Shown here one piece after another: positions 13,622 to 27,725 of a stretch of DNA of 64,000 nt. The position numbers were made by a program, and so were the translations under genes. How positions within the stretch are numbered: position 1 is the stretch's first letter; the number at the start of each line of letters is the position of its first letter. The notes beneath the pieces are model-generated. The model did not search any database. It saw only the letters and a program-made list of their open reading frames with translations, and was not told the DNA's origin. This DNA is from Paramecium octaurelia (taxonomy: Eukaryota > Ciliophora > Oligohymenophorea > Peniculida > Parameciidae), in assembly GCA_905182995.1 (NCBI GenBank), contig CAJJDP010000047.1, positions 2,033-66,032 on the forward strand, given 5' to 3'.

Positions 13622-16600
13622 TCAAATTTCATGTTTCAATTTCGATTAATCAAACTTCAATCTCGGAGCAATATTCATTGAAATCAGCTCTTAAATTAAG
13701 GTCTTTGCTGCATATGGCATTTGAACTTAATAAATTTAATTTTGATTATTTTAATTTTTGCAAATATTGCAGTAGAATTCTTGATTTTCCAAATTGGCAA
13801 CAGCAAACAATCCACATTTAGAACAAACATGAACTCTGAATGCATCTGATACATCATATGTCCTTTCTTTTAAAAATTTAGCAGTGCCTATCATAAATTT
13901 TAATGTGTATTACCATGAGAAATAATGCAATCTCTTTCCATTTCACCAAATCTTAATCCTCCCTTTCTACTCCTACCATGAGTTGGTTATCTGGTGATTC
14001 CAGTAACAGGTCCTCTTGATCTTGCGTACATCTTATCATCTACTAAATGTCTTAATCTCTAATAATAAGTAGGTCCAACAAAAATAGGAATTGAAAACAT
14101 ATTACCCGTGTATGGATTAGTCATAACCTCATTACCCCATTTTTGCCATCCAACTTTATGCAGTTCATTAGCAATATCATTTACTAATATTTATGCAAAT
14201 GGTGTAGCATCATTGAATTATCCCTTGATGGAAGCTAATTTCGATGACAAACATTCAATTAAATGTCCTACATTGATTAAATAATACTACCTATTGTCAT
14301 TCTTGATGGAATACAATGTGGATTGATAGTTAGATCTGGTGAAATGCCTACAAGAGTATATGGTAAATCTTCTTGTCGGTAAGTCATACCGCAAGTACCC
14401 TTTTATCCATGTCTGCTACAAAACTTATCTCCGATTTGTGGGATTCTTAATGATCTCACCTTTACTTTTACTAATTTATATCCTTTCTGATTTTCACTAA
14501 TCAAAACAGAATCAACAACTCCTCTTTCTGCTCTCCTTGTTAATAATGAACATTCCTTTGTATTTTTTTAACCATTTGCAGTGTTCAACATTATATTATC
14601 TATAATTAATTCTTTTCCTATGATAGGCTCTTCTTCATCTACTTTAGTTCCTGGTGGTACAATTCCATCACTATCCAACTTGATAAATAATTTGCCAGCA
14701 AAATTGTCACCAATAGGTTTTGTTATTTTAGTTTCAGTGAAATTATCAGGATCCTTATCTTCTGATTCTTTATATGTTCTATAGAAGACCGATCGGAAGA
14801 ATCCTCTGTCTATTGCATACTAATTAATAATAATGGAATCTTCTTGGTTATACCCTGTAAAACAAGCAATTGAAGTAACGCAATTAATGCCTATGGGAAC
14901 TTCATTAACTGTGATAAAATCTACAGCTTTTGATGATGCTAAAGGTTTTTGAGGATAATGTAAGATATGAACCAATGTGTCAAATCTGATATTGAAATTA
15001 GTTGAATTCAATCCCATAGCTTATTTACCCATAGCACTTTATAAAGTATTTCTTGGTCCTTAGTTGTGGTTTGCAAATGGAATGACTGATGCACAAACTC
15101 CGAACATCATGCATGGGTGTATTTCACAATGAGTGTATCTCTTAAAGTTCTGTGTACCTCTCATCATAATGTCAATATCCATGGCTATTAAAGATCCTTC
15201 CTCTTCCTCTACATCCAATAATTCCACACATTTATTTTTCAATAATTCTTCCCAATCACTTATTTGATTTAGTACGCCCTTCATCAACTTTAATTTATTA
15301 TTCTAAACAATAAATAAGGGTCTCATGCATCTTCCTGCATCCGTGTAAATTCTAATTTCTTTATTCACATAATCAAAGTTAATGGAAACTTCAATAGGAA
15401 TGTAAGATTCTTCAGCGGATCTAAGATTTTTGAATTCATGGATGAATTATTCGGGGTTTTTAGTAAATCCTATCCAATTACCATCCACTAATACTTTAGT
15501 CATTCTGGGAATGTCTGAGGCTTAGAAGTCTCCCTGAAGCAAGATAAAGTCAAAATCATTTTATTAAGAAACCATAATCAATTTTAGCAAAGTTTCTTTG
15601 TCCTTTGGTTATAAATCATTTGAAACAGTAGTCATTAACGATAAGTTCTTAACGATACCAATTTTTTATCCTTCAGGTGTTTCAGCTGGACATATGAATC
15701 CAAAATGAGTGTTATGTAATTATCTAGGTTTACTCAATTTCATTTATGGATTAATAGGTGCGTTCATTCTTCTCAAATGACTAAGTGTTGCAAATAGTGA
15801 TGTCTCTCTCTTTAAGGTTTAAGCAACTCCTGTCTTGACAACTTAACCTTCCTTACTTCTTCCCCAATTTCCAGTGGCTAATGCATTATCAATATCTTTG
15901 GAAATTTATTCTCCATCAAAAAAGGATTTAATATCATCGGGTTATCTCATATTCTCGATTTTTGTTTGCTATCCTCTACCTCTTCTTCCCCCATTGATGT
16001 ATTTTTCTAAGGCCTTTTTAGAATTCTATTTAAATTATTCAAATGATGTCTTGAATACTCCCATCATCATAGCTCCTGCCATGTCCAATCTTTTTTTGCC
16101 ATAATGATCTCTGTCATCCTAATCTGTTTTTCCCAATGATGCATTCAATAATCTATGAACTATATAACCCAAAAAATAAGCTTTTCTGTCTCTACTTTCA
16201 GTCGAAACTCCAATATGAGGTAAGATATTTTTATTAATCAATTTCTTAGCCTCCTAAATCAAAGTTTCAGGATCTTAATTTTCAGCCTTCTTTATCTTAT
16301 TTCCTATCCATCTCAGACATAATTCTTCATCTTCATATTCACCTCCTTCCTGTAAAGATCCATACAACATTTCTAACATGGGACCCATAAATTCATCTTC
16401 TAAATTGTAGACAATCCTTTCTAAAATTTCTTAATCACTACTGATGCCTAAGGCTCTGAATAAAGTAAAAAGGGGTATTCCTTAAGTTGAATTGAATTGT
16501 TTCACACTGCACCTGATAACAGGAGTGTTTTAAATATATCGAAGTTCAACTTTAAAGACATTTGGATTGGAAAATAAGTCTGGTTATGATCTAATTTCAG

Positions 16601-17342
16601 CCACCCATGGTTTATTGACGATTTTGCTTTTGAAAACTAACACTACGTTATTTGCAATTCTTTCCTAAGCAACAATAACCTTTTCAGATCCTCTTAATAT
16701 AAAATATCCTCCCTGATCGAATCCGCATTCCCCATTTTATATTCTTAGTTATATTAATTCAGCGTCTTTAGGATCTTTTTGCAATGAACAAAACCTACTT
16801 CTTACCATTATAGGTAACTTGAAAAAAGGTAGTCCTTTAAATTATTGTTTACTTTTCTCTTCAATTGTGCCATCTCGTTTATTTCTTTATTGCATCGTTA
16901 CTTCTAAGTCTATTTTTAGTTATCTTGAGTAGGTAAGATCTCTCAACCGAGCGATCATAGGAAAGATTTCTTCCTCAAATTTATCCACGTGAATATTCTT
17001 TTTTCCCATGAAACATCTTGTTATTTAGAATTGATATAGGTATTCAAGATGAGCTAAAGTAGAATTTATTTCATAATTACCTTCTTGCCGCTCTTCTTCT
17101 TTGTATTGTGGTTTGACCTTGACAACAAAAGTACCTTCATGACCTCTTACAAATTTGATCACATTTTCAACGAAGCTTTCATACGAGCCTATTTACTATG
17201 AGACCAATCCATGAGTTTAAAAAAACATTCGAAGGACCTTCCAAATGTCATCGTTGTCTAATCTCTAATTTTCATCATCATCGTCCTGTTGCATAGAATC
17301 TTGCGAGAATAATTTCGAAGACTCTTCATCAATGTCGGACAT
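13622..17342 (-). CDS. RPB2: RNA polymerase II second-largest subunit
   Basis: Predicted 1223 residues, the usual size of RPB2, after removing introns 14268-14290 and 13888-13913. With Rpb1 it forms the catalytic core of nuclear RNA polymerase II. Seen in order: an acidic N-terminus, the lobe and protrusion regions, [27 protein letters not shown], the zinc-site cysteines in HVCSKCG and YCNICK, and the family ending [17 protein letters not shown]. The two introns interrupt IPSRMTIG and ISHG, and their removal restores the standard text. Pol I and Pol III paralogues are less likely because the C-terminal helix matches the Pol II form. It is constitutive in eukaryotes. Its 3' end faces the histidine kinase. 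Confidence 0.95.
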
Positions 17343-17477
17343 GACAAATAATAATTAATAATAAGATTAAATGCAATTATACCATCCATTTGTAATTAAT
17401 TTAACAAAATTTATTCATGATAATTTGTATAATAAAGGGGAATTCGATATAAATAAATATATATAAAAAAATAAAAA

Positions 17478-18259
17478 TCATTCATTTCTTTGAATGATAG
17501 AATCAGCAACTTCTTTTAAATGTCTTAAATCTTCGGATGTTCTTCTGTCTTTCTCCCAATTTTTCAATTTATTTTTCATCTTTCTCACATCCTTCTTCAT
17601 CTAAATAATCTTTTATTCGAATTCAGCAGGAAATTCGTATTTAATTTCATCCTAAGAATTGATCACTTCCTTTATTTTTTAGTTTCCATCCAAGATTTCC
17701 TTCATGTATTGCTTAAACAACAAAGCTGGCAACTTGATATCGCTTTTTCTAATTTCTCCGTTATTATTTAATTTCTGCTTCTCAACTAATTGGTTGTACA
17801 ATTTCAATTTTTCTGAATTCTGATGTTGAATCTTCTTGTTTAGTATATCACTATGTAAACTATCCTATTTGACAACTCTGAGTTTAATTGGAGATCTCTG
17901 AGTATTAACTTTCATGTTCTCTTGATTGTTCATTTGGAGCTAAAAGTTAATGTCATCCTGATTCATATTAATCTGTTGAATTGATTCATCTTAATTGATA
18001 TGAAGTCTATCTGTATAGGCCTATATTAATTTCAATTTATTATCAACATTAGAAAAACTTCTCTGTTTACCTTATATAATCATTAGAGATTACTTAATGA
18101 AAGCTCACTCTATATAAGAACTTTCTTAGTTGGACTCTTTATCCTAACCTACTAATTTTATTTCCACTTCTCCTTGCTATTGTTAACTACTCCACATGAA
18201 CTCTTTCTCTCAGTCCGTTCTGGTGATATCGATTGTAATTTTGTCACCAACCGATTCAT
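17478..18259 (-). CDS. unknown Q/K-rich, partly coiled-coil protein
   Basis: Predicted 252 residues. I do not recognise a family. The N-terminal third is basic and serine-rich (SISPERTERKSS); the middle is glutamine- and asparagine-rich; the last 70 residues are strongly charged and probably form a coiled coil (MKKDVRKMKNKLKNWEKDRR). One 23-nt intron ending AAG, at about 18065-18087, joins the two parts; without it a TGA falls near 18080. If that intron is wrong, the protein would start at the internal ATG near 18083 and be about 195 residues. The start is divergent from the FHA gene, 227 bp away, so the two may share a promoter region. Confidence 0.6.
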
Positions 18260-18486
18260 GCTATCCCTCTCTTTGATAAATGGTACGAACTTTTATGCTA
18301 ACTATTTAGTACTACTACCATTTCCTTTATAAATATGAAAAATTACTAAATTATTCTTGATTCACTGACTGTTAGATTGCTTATAATCCACCTTAAGTAA
18401 TGTTTGAACTATATGATATATATCTAGGTCTCAACATATTTTTAATTTCTTTTTTCTTTTTAATAAATTCAATAATTTTATTTATT

Positions 18487-20435
18487 ATGAGTTATCCCTG
18501 TTTAATGCCCGAAGACGGTTCACCAATTTAAATTCAATCTAAAGTGTATGTTGTTGGCAGAGTAGACAAATGTCATCTCAAAATTGATGTAATTGCCATC
18601 CTATGTAAAATAGCATCCTTCGATATCGAAACAACATTGTGAAATATTGGTATAGGATAAAATCCTAATTGTTGATAAGCAATCTCTGAATGGAACATTT
18701 GTAAACGGAGTTAATGTGGGAAAAGGACAATAGTTCGAAATATTCAGCGGAGACATAATCCAATTTGGAAAATACCCAATTCTCTACACATTTTATAGCG
18801 ATACAAAGATGGCATACAAATAAAAGAAACCTAATCAACCAGTTAAAGACATGAAAATTTCAGTTGTTGATTTCGTAAAATAAAAAAATTAGGAATTCCA
18901 AAATTAACAAACACCGGTAATTTAATAATAATCATCATAATAAATTCCATTTCAATTAAAGCAATTCAGTCCTGATTCTATTTTGATGGCTGATAAACAA
19001 AAAATTGATGAAACTACTTAGGATCTGATTAAAAATAAAAATATTGAAACAGCTTAATAAATCATCTCCTAATTAGAAAGAGAAAATAATGATTTAAGAA
19101 CATAGGTTTTGCAATAATAGTCTGATTATGATAAAAAGTCATAGGCATTTCTTGATTTGTAATTCAAATACGAGAAATTATCAAGCGAATTTTCAAATAT
19201 CTAAGTATATTACAGTTATACTCAATTTTAGACAAAATACCAATCTATTGAACCGTTTACAAAGGATTTATAGACTAAACTTGAGTTGTGTAGAAAAGAA
19301 AATGAACTTAGATTAGCAGAAATAGAAGAATACAAAATAACAGATATTGGAAAGAAGATAGCAATCTAAAATGTAAATAAGTATTTGTTATATACAAGGC
19401 TGAAATCCTGTAATTAAGGAAAATACTATAATTAAAAGATGAAGAAATTTAAGGCTAAAAAAAGCAAATTACTTAATTGCTATCCAATGTTTCAGGAAAG
19501 TAATATTCTTATACATATTATTAGTCCACAACATCACATCTAAATGCTTGAATAGAATTCTAGAGAACTTACTTAACTAAAAAAATAATTAATTGAGTGG
19601 GAAGGTAGAGATAACGAATGTAGTAGGAAATGGACTCAATTACTTTAGGATAATGCTAGAAAGGAAGAATAAATTAGAGCTTTAAAATACTAAATTGATA
19701 GATTAACACAAAATATTTAATCTCTTCATTAAGAATTTGATCTGAAAAACCATGAATTAAATAAAAGAATACTTCAAATAATTGATGCTCACGGTGACTA
19801 ACAATAAAAGGAAGCTGCTACTTTCCTAGTCTAACAAATTGCCCTGATTTCTGAGGAAAGAAGAGTGTATTTAGCTGACGTAGAAGAGCTGTTGAGATCA
19901 AGATAAGAAATTATCACTGAACTAGAACTGCTAAAGAAAGAAGAGTATTTAATCCCTGATGGAACTAATGTCACATCATTAATCAAGGCCTTAAGATAAA
20001 GAGTGGAAGAATTAAATGACATTTTAAACGAATACAAATAAAGAGGTAATAATTAAGAGATGTTTAGATAGTTATGATTAATTGGTGATTCAAAAGTAAT
20101 TGATTGAGGAATTAGAATAGAAATTAAATCTGGCAGATAAGAAAAACAAATAATTAGAATTATAACTGTTTTAATTAAAAAATACATCACCTCAGTATTA
20201 GGCTGAAACTTAATTTGAATTCTTTACGAAGAGAATTAATGAGTTGACTGCTTTGATTAAGGATCAATAAAAAAAAATTAATTAATTAGAGGGTGTTGAT
20301 CAATAAAAAGAATTACAAATTTAGAATATGAAATACCAACTCAACACTATTAAATTAAGTGATTAGTAGATTATTAATCCTATTTTGCAAAATGAATTTA
20401 AAAATGAGAGGATAGGAAATGAATTTGAAACTTGA
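18487..20435 (+). CDS. FHA-domain coiled-coil protein
   Basis: Predicted 616 residues with four introns: 18589-18613, 19373-19398 (ends AAG), 19500-19524 and 20046-20067. The first 100 residues are a forkhead-associated domain, a phosphothreonine-binding fold: VVGRVDKCHL, then SISKQHCEI, then SLNGTFVNG and the closing strand IIQFGKYP. The key Arg, Ser and Asn-Gly of the family are present. The rest is a long glutamine- and glutamate-rich coiled coil. Known relatives with this layout act as scaffolds at centrosomes or basal bodies or in signalling; which applies here cannot be read from sequence. Splicing across the first intron is needed to complete the FHA core. Followed 64 bp later by another gene on the same strand. 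Confidence 0.75.
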
Positions 20436-20499
20436 TTTAATTACAATTGTAATTTTATTCATAAATTTATTCAGAAATATATTAATAAATATATAAATA

Positions 20500-21487
20500 A
20501 TGAAAAATCATCAATAATAATTAACATTAATAGAATCCCTGTATTTCTAGAAAAAGAAAAAGTTATTAAAGGAATAATCTATATAGAAATAGAATAAGGA
20601 ATTATAGAAGAAAAATAACAGCACATTGTAAAATAAATAAGAGTTAGCAAAGTAGGGGGAGAATTATTATAATTTTTTAATTGAGGAAAAAAAAATATAG
20701 AGATAGCAACTGTAGTCGTAGGGCATGATGTTTTCTGATTAAAATTTGGGGTTATATATTGGGAATGAAAAATCTTCCATTAATAATGGGGTCATTAGTA
20801 GAAAGAGAAGAAATATCAGAAATCTTGATCCAAATGTATTATTGCAGAAGACATAGAGTAAAAATGATGGTTCTATTGAAAATGATAGCGTTAATAAAAT
20901 TCAAAAATTAAAGGAGAAAATGAACTTAATTAACGAATCGCAACAATTACTATAAGATACAGATATAATGTCTACTTTGTAAATTAAACCCATCCAAAGC
21001 AATTTAATAAATTTATACTCCCCTTTAAAATTACCTTTGAAATAGAAGTCATCGTCTCAATATTTGAAAAAGAGTGAAGAAGGTTTGCTGCAATCTCCAA
21101 TAGATAGTTATATTTTGAAGAAATTAGAGAAAATAGCTGAAGGAACCAAAGAATAGTAACCTATTTAATAGTTTTCTCCTGAAAGAGTATACTCATTTAG
21201 TTATTTTAGGCTTAAATAAGATAGATAAAAAAATTGTTACCGATTCAATCTTTAACAAGACATAAAAATTCCTTTTTTGGTGAAATGACTTAATAAAGAA
21301 ATTCAGTTGACTTTCAATCTGAATAGTATCGAGACAATGTAATTAATTTGTTATATTATTACAAATTTAGAATTCTTTTAATTACAATAAATAACAATCT
21401 GATTAATAATTGTCACACATGTATAACTAATTAAAATAATTAAGTTCTAACAGATACTAAAGTATCAAAAGTATTGATATATTTTGA
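20500..21487 (+). CDS. unknown Q/S-rich protein, one-base slip near 5' end
   Basis: No family recognised. The main frame starts at ATG 20725 (MMFSDQNLGLY) and with introns 21187-21209 and 21339-21370 gives 235 residues rich in Ser, Gln and Lys. Upstream, a second frame from ATG 20500 (MKNHQQQLTLIESLYF) is equally coding-like: glutamine via TAA/TAG, many Lys and Glu. It runs up to a nine-A run at about 20687-20695. If that run had eight A's, the two parts would be one protein of about 310 residues. So either the assembly has a one-base homopolymer error, or there are two genes, or the copy is damaged. No intron explains it. The extent given assumes one gene. Confidence 0.5.
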
Positions 21488-21576
21488 TAAAAATAATTTA
21501 CTATATATCATCTATTATTTTTATAACAATATTTTTAAAATACATAATAATTAATTTAAATAAATTGAAATTCATA

Positions 21577-24500
21577 ATGGAACGAAAACCTATTGGAGAA
21601 AAACTCAGTAATATTAGTGCTTTAATCTAAAAACAGCAAAAACCAAAAGAGTATTCATTAAATTGATCTAGTTCGCAAGATGACCAAGATGAAATGAAAC
21701 AATACAAAATGATTTTTCCAAACATGAATAAATAAGAAAGTGCTGAAAAGAATTAGTTAAAAGATTCTGACAAACTTTTTTAAGTATAATCTATTATATA
21801 GGAATAAAAACAATTTCAAAAGTATAATATTACCAAACTACTATTTTTTAGTGATATTTCAAAACTTTTGAATAGATTGGGGAAGGTGCAGGAATAAGAT
21901 CCCTAGCCAAACACTAAAACTTCAAGTATTAATCAATAACAAAGCCCATAACCTTTTGAGTAGAGTCAAAACTAAACTCCTAATAATAGAATGACTCAAA
22001 GTGTATCCCTTTTACCTAAATAAGGAACACCTGCCCCTCCTCCATAACCAATTCAATTATTTGTACAAAATAGCCCAATTAATGATCAACAATACAGAAA
22101 CCTAAAAGAATAGAATGTGGATTTGCTTAGATAGATTGCATAATTGTAGCCATTGCAATAAGTAGTAAATGATGTAAAAATTTCTTTAATTCGAATAGCT
22201 AAGACTGTTATTACAACAGGCTAATGACAGAATTAGAGAGTTACAAAAGTAAATCGATGTAATCCTCTAAGACAACATTTAATTGAAGCAATAAATGATT
22301 ATTATTGAGTAGGAAAAAGTAAACAATAAGAGATAATTTGATGAAATAATGGCAAATACTTCATTGATTCATTAAAGAGAAATGCAAGCAATAAGATTTT
22401 AAGCACAAGAGAATTTAAATGCTTTAGAATCTACTTGGAAATAACAATACTTATTATTGAGAACAGAAAATGAGGCTGTTATAAATAATTTGAACGCTAA
22501 ATTAGCAATTACATCAAAGGACAACTAAGGTCAAGAGGATCTCATAAATAATCTTGTGGTTTCTAATAAAGAACTCTAATAAAATTTATGTAATTATTCT
22601 TTGCAATTTAGAGATCAGAACAACAGATTTAAGTTTTGTTTAGTAAACATTAGTATAAAAGTAGAAAGAATTTGATTAACTATAGTACAATTATAATAAC
22701 TCTTTGGAAAAATATGAAGCCAATACAAAATAAATGATAAATCAAAATTTGGAAAAATAGCAACAATATGAGAAAATGATAATCGAATTGAAACAACATA
22801 ATGATATCTTAAGTTAATAAATTGTTGAATTGGATTAAACCCATAAATAATCTATATCTAATCAACAATTAAAAGCATAGCATCATATAAATGGCAAATT
22901 AGAAGAAGTATAAAAAATGAGTATAATTGAAAAACAACAAATTCAGTAGCATTATGAAGAAAAACTAAATAAATTGAATTGTGATGTAATATATATAATA
23001 ATTAAATATTAGAAAGAATCATTGATTAATTAATAATAACAACAGATCATATATTTAGAATAAAAGTTAGCAATATTGGTTCAAGAAAATAAAACCTTAG
23101 TAGATTAATTAAATAAGGCAAAAAAGAAAGCAGAAAATCTTGAACAAGTTATGATGAATTAAGAAGCAGCGTATTAGAATTTAACAAAGGATTAATAATC
23201 TAAGACTTTATCAATGACAAAATAGATTTAAGATTTGAATTCAATGATCGGAAATTTCAATTCGAATAATAACAATCAAATAGCGAGTACAAGAAGGTCG
23301 GATAATCCTGAATTGACAGATAAGAATTAATAATTAGAGCAATAGCTGGCTTATAAAAAGGAAGAAATGGATTTGCTTTTACATCATTTAGATTAAGTAT
23401 TTGAAATTAACAGAGATTTTGAAAACAAGATTAAAACATTGTAAGCCTAGCTTGAACTAATGGAAGAGAAGAGTAATAGAGAATAAGATCAGTATTCTAA
23501 TTAAATAAAACAGCTAAAATAATAAAACGAAGACCTAAAATAAAGGGTAGAAGTGAGCATTTAAATAGAACAATAAAAAGACTAATAAATTAAAGAAATA
23601 TAGTAGAAGCTGCTTGAAGAGGAAGTTTTAAAAAGAAAATAAAATGATTAAATCTAGTCAAATGAAAAATAATAATTTTTGGATGTATATTCTATTATAA
23701 TATCATTTAGCAAATCAAACAGTTAAAAATTAAAAATGTTGAATTAATCAATCAAAATGAGATTTTAGAGTCAAATTCAAAGGAAATTAAGGATAAATAT
23801 GAATAGGCCTTAAGAGAATAGAAAGAATAGCAATAAGTATTTTATTTTCAAATATATAAAGCGTTTTGAGGAATAAAAACTTATAATTGAATAGTAAATT
23901 CAAGCACTTCAAAAAAAAAATTAAGAACAACCACCAATAGTTAATTAAATGAAAAGAGACATCAAATCAAGTGAAACGGATAAATCATTCGCAGATAAGG
24001 ATTATTAAATTAAAACTCTTGAATAAAAACTAAAAGAAAATGAAAAGAAATTGAAGGATTATGAGTTGAAACAAAAAACTATTGATGATATTTAGAGCTA
24101 AAATAAGTAAATGATTTAGCATTATGAAATCAAAATTAAGGAATTAGATTTGAGAATAACTACTTATGAAGATCAAATTAAGATCAATAATAAATAGAAT
24201 ACTATATAATTAGCAAAAATTAAGAACCTAGAATCCTAATTATTAACTTGTGAAGATGATATACAAAGATTAAGTGACATTAACTAAAATTTAGAAAACC
24301 ACATTGCTAAATCAAGTTCCATGAGACCTTCTTCTTAAATAAATAATAATGCGGAACTATAAAAATTACAAGAAGATAACTTAAGATTATAAGAGTAGGC
24401 AAATTAAATTAAAAAAGAGAAAATTACTATGACCCAAAGTTATGATAATTAAATAAGTTTGTTATAATCATAGAATTAGAGTAATATTAGTTAAATCAAT

Positions 24501-24785
24501 AAAATTAAAATGGAAAATTAATAACTTTAGGATAGTTTTAAGAAATAAATATCAAGTTTAGAGTAGGAGATTAAAGAATTGCAAGATAAGATCAACAATT
24601 TGAAAAGTGAAAATTCTGAATTGAAATGTTAAATTGATGATTCGAATGAACAAAATAAAACACTCTCGGATTAAGTTGCTAAATTAAAGAAAGAGAAAGC
24701 TCATATGACTATGAAATTAATGCATTCTGGTATAGCAAATCTTGTTAGTAGTTAAGTGTCTTCGACTTAAGAAAAATCCTAATGA
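21577..24785 (+). CDS. 1010-residue coiled-coil protein
   Basis: Predicted 1010 residues after removing seven introns: 21651-21671, 21822-21851, 22174-22198, 22590-22611, 22986-23012, 23685-23710 and 23837-23861 (ends AAG). The first 200 residues are low in structure and rich in Q, S and P (APPPQP). From about residue 210 to the end the protein is almost unbroken heptad-type coiled coil (LLRQIAQLQPLQ, then long Q/E/K/L runs), with no catalytic motif. Such proteins in ciliates are commonly basal-body, ciliary or cytoskeletal; that is a general expectation, not shown here. Two of the introns have lengths divisible by three and could be exon; the others are forced by in-frame TGA. It converges with the channel gene 77 bp away. 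Confidence 0.7.
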
Positions 24786-24862
24786 AGCTATTTATTTGAT
24801 AAAATTGAGTATTATAAATATTAATAATAATATAAGGAGATATGTGAAAAAAGATATTATAA

Positions 24863-27435
24863 TCAATTTTTGAATTAGTTGAATTTTGTGTTGTACAATA
24901 ATTGAGGGATGAATTTGCTCATGAAGGTTTCCTACTTTAAAACATATAATTCAGCTTTAAAATTTTTGGTAAATCTAGTTACTGACGATACTCTATTATG
25001 TTTAGGATTTTTTATCTTATTTGCAAGATTAGTATGATTATTGAATTCAAATAATTTCGGAGTAGTATTTGTTAAAGATCTTCTTGCAAAACTATTTTAG
25101 AATACATAATCTTTACATACTGATATTAAGATTACAGATCAAGTAGTCTTTTGGATTTACTTTTGAGTCTATCAACACACCGTATTGAATTTTCGGAAGA
25201 CAAACAGGATGAGTTCTCTAATGATTTGTTATTTAGTATATTTTCCATATTTCCAATAGTAGCTTTTGATTATCTAGGGGCAATAGTTTAATTTTTGAGT
25301 CGTTTTTGAGTTTGTCTAGATTGAGATTTCAATTTTTTCTTTTCTTCAATTTCAGCTAGGATAATTTCAGCAAAGAAATTAATATTTTTTGCAACATTAG
25401 TAATATTAAATTCATTAAAGAAATCTGAGTATTCTTTTTGTTTATCAATATCGAAGGCGATTTTTACATCTTAAATAATATAATCATTCTATATAATTTT
25501 AATTTGCTTTTCACATCTATTTTAACTATTTTAATATTTAAGAGCAGATTCTTATATTTTGCGTATATTCACTTTAACTTTTTTATTAATTTTTCTATCT
25601 TAACTTAATCTCGTATTTTCATGATTAAAATACTCTAGGATGATATTTTTTCTGCTTACTCTGTAATGAAAGACAGTGCAATTTTTGGCTATATGATGAG
25701 GTCTATCGCAAATGTAACACCTTAATTTTAATGGTTTGAGATTATTTTCAACCTCAAGACAATCTTTCATAAAATAAAGCTTCAATAAATCGCTCTCAAG
25801 AGGTTTTGCTGCCTCCCATAAATCAATCCTATTTAAACTCATAACATTAACAAAATCAATTGATTTTGCAGAAGCACTTCTTGGTTTTCTCCCAAAGAAA
25901 CCTATTTCACCAAAGTAGTCTCCTTTTTACAACGTCTTTAATAGTGTTTCCTTTTAAGTGATACAGATATTAATTTAACCATTTTAGATAAAAAATATCT
26001 TATCATTATCAAATGAATTTTCCTTAAATATATATTCTTCAGGTCCTAAAATCTATTCATTTAAAACATAAACAAGTTTGTTAATTAATTAAGGTGAGAA
26101 TTCTTTACTAAAGAGTTAAACTTTATGCAGAATTCTTCCATTCATTAGACAAATGATTTCTGTTTTCAGATTGGCAGATAGACTTCTTAAAACATATTAC
26201 TCATAATTTCTAGCAATTTGAGCGGATCCTGCCAACCACTCTAGATAATTTTTAACTCTGCTTTACAATTCCTTTGGTATACTTTTCTATTTGATGTATC
26301 TATTAGTTTATTATTAGTTATATACCTAATGATTTTAGAGTTCTGAATCCTCTACTCTTAGATTTTTTCATCTTCCCCCTCTATTATGAGCATAAAACTT
26401 GACATGCTATAACCAAATATTGCTGATGCCAAAACCATAGCAAATATAGCAAATATCATTTCGATTTGTGTATTGGCATTGATATCTCCATAACCAACTG
26501 TTATCATCGTAGTTACACTAAAATAAAAGGCAGAAATGTATTTGATTTCCCAATCTGCATTGTCTATGCCGTATTTGTGCATCCATGTTAAATTAACTTA
26601 TTCATCAGTGTATTCAATGATATTCCAAATACAAGCAATCCAATGAGCAATACTTAAAATTAAGCATGCTATCTTTAAAAACTATATCACTTCTTAAAAT
26701 GACTAGGCCAATGTTACAGATTCTATCAATATTTAATAAATGGATTTACCTTCTAATTTTTAAAGTATTTTACTGATCTTAAGTACTCTTAATAATCTCA
26801 CAATTTTTATAAACTTAAACAGTCTCACTATTTTGATTAATTATGCTTGAGAATCTTCAGCGTTGAACATTTGATCGTAAGGCAAAACTGCTAAAAAATC
26901 TAACCAAAACCATAACTTTAAATAATTAATCGCAATTTTCTTTCTATCATAAATAATTTCACCTCTAACATATGCAAATAGGAGTACCTATAATAATAAG
27001 CAAATTTAAAATTCAAAGTCATATCTATATAAAAAAATACATCCATTAATTAATTAAATATCTAGAACCCGTAGCTTAACTCTACTGAATATGTTAAAAC
27101 TAATGGAATTTAAATCATTTGGACAAAAATGAAAATCATGCTTATTAATTCCCAAATAAGTCTAAATGTTGAATTTGGATTGGAAACTTTTGGTATACTC
27201 AATATCAATTCTTTAATTCTTTTCTTAAGGGATATTTATGATAAATCAATGGTTTGTCTATCTTAAAGATAATATATTATGTCCCTTGCATCCTTATCAT
27301 TGACACTTATGATTGTAATTAATTGTCTTTATTACTAAATTTACACTTTGGTAATGTCTGAAGCCTTGTCTTAAGTTAATGAATCATTTACCTACCCAAA
27401 TATTCTAAATTATATTCTTGAGAGACCTAAGTCAT
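24863..27435 (-). CDS. K+ channel with cyclic-nucleotide domain and zinc knuckle
   Basis: Predicted 822 residues with introns 27370-27395 (ends AAG), 26965-26987, 26300-26325 and 25092-25120. Six transmembrane segments follow SNPNSTFRLIWE. S4 has a basic residue at every third place (KIVRLFKFIKIVRLLRVLK). The pore has TMITVGYGD, the potassium-selective signature. After S6 come a C-linker (SIPKELQSRVKNYLEWL) and a cyclic-nucleotide-binding fold containing KGDYFGEIGFFG and KPRSASAKS, where the phosphate-binding Arg is expected. Directly behind it lies CYICDRPHHIAKNC, a perfect C-x2-C-x4-H-x4-C zinc knuckle. The tail is basic with TTPKLFEF. It should carry potassium across the plasma or ciliary membrane; Paramecium has many such channels. 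The 5' intron is needed to reach the start ATG. Confidence 0.85.
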
Positions 27436-27725
27436 ACGTAGTTTTAATAATAAATTATTACTTAATTTATTATATAAACATCAATCAAAATTTCAAATGA
27501 ACCTGAAGTCTTGAGGAGTAATTACTACAGAATCTTCTTATATTGTTGTTTAAGTGATTAAGGAATAAGCAAATAAACAATTTTATTTTTGAATTATGCC
27601 AATTATATAAATGTATTAGATTGAATATCAAATAACCCTGACTTGTTTGAAAGGAAAATTAAACAAACTTTAATTGAAGAATATAAAATTGATGGGTAAA
27701 ATAAATAAATTATGATGTTTCAAAA

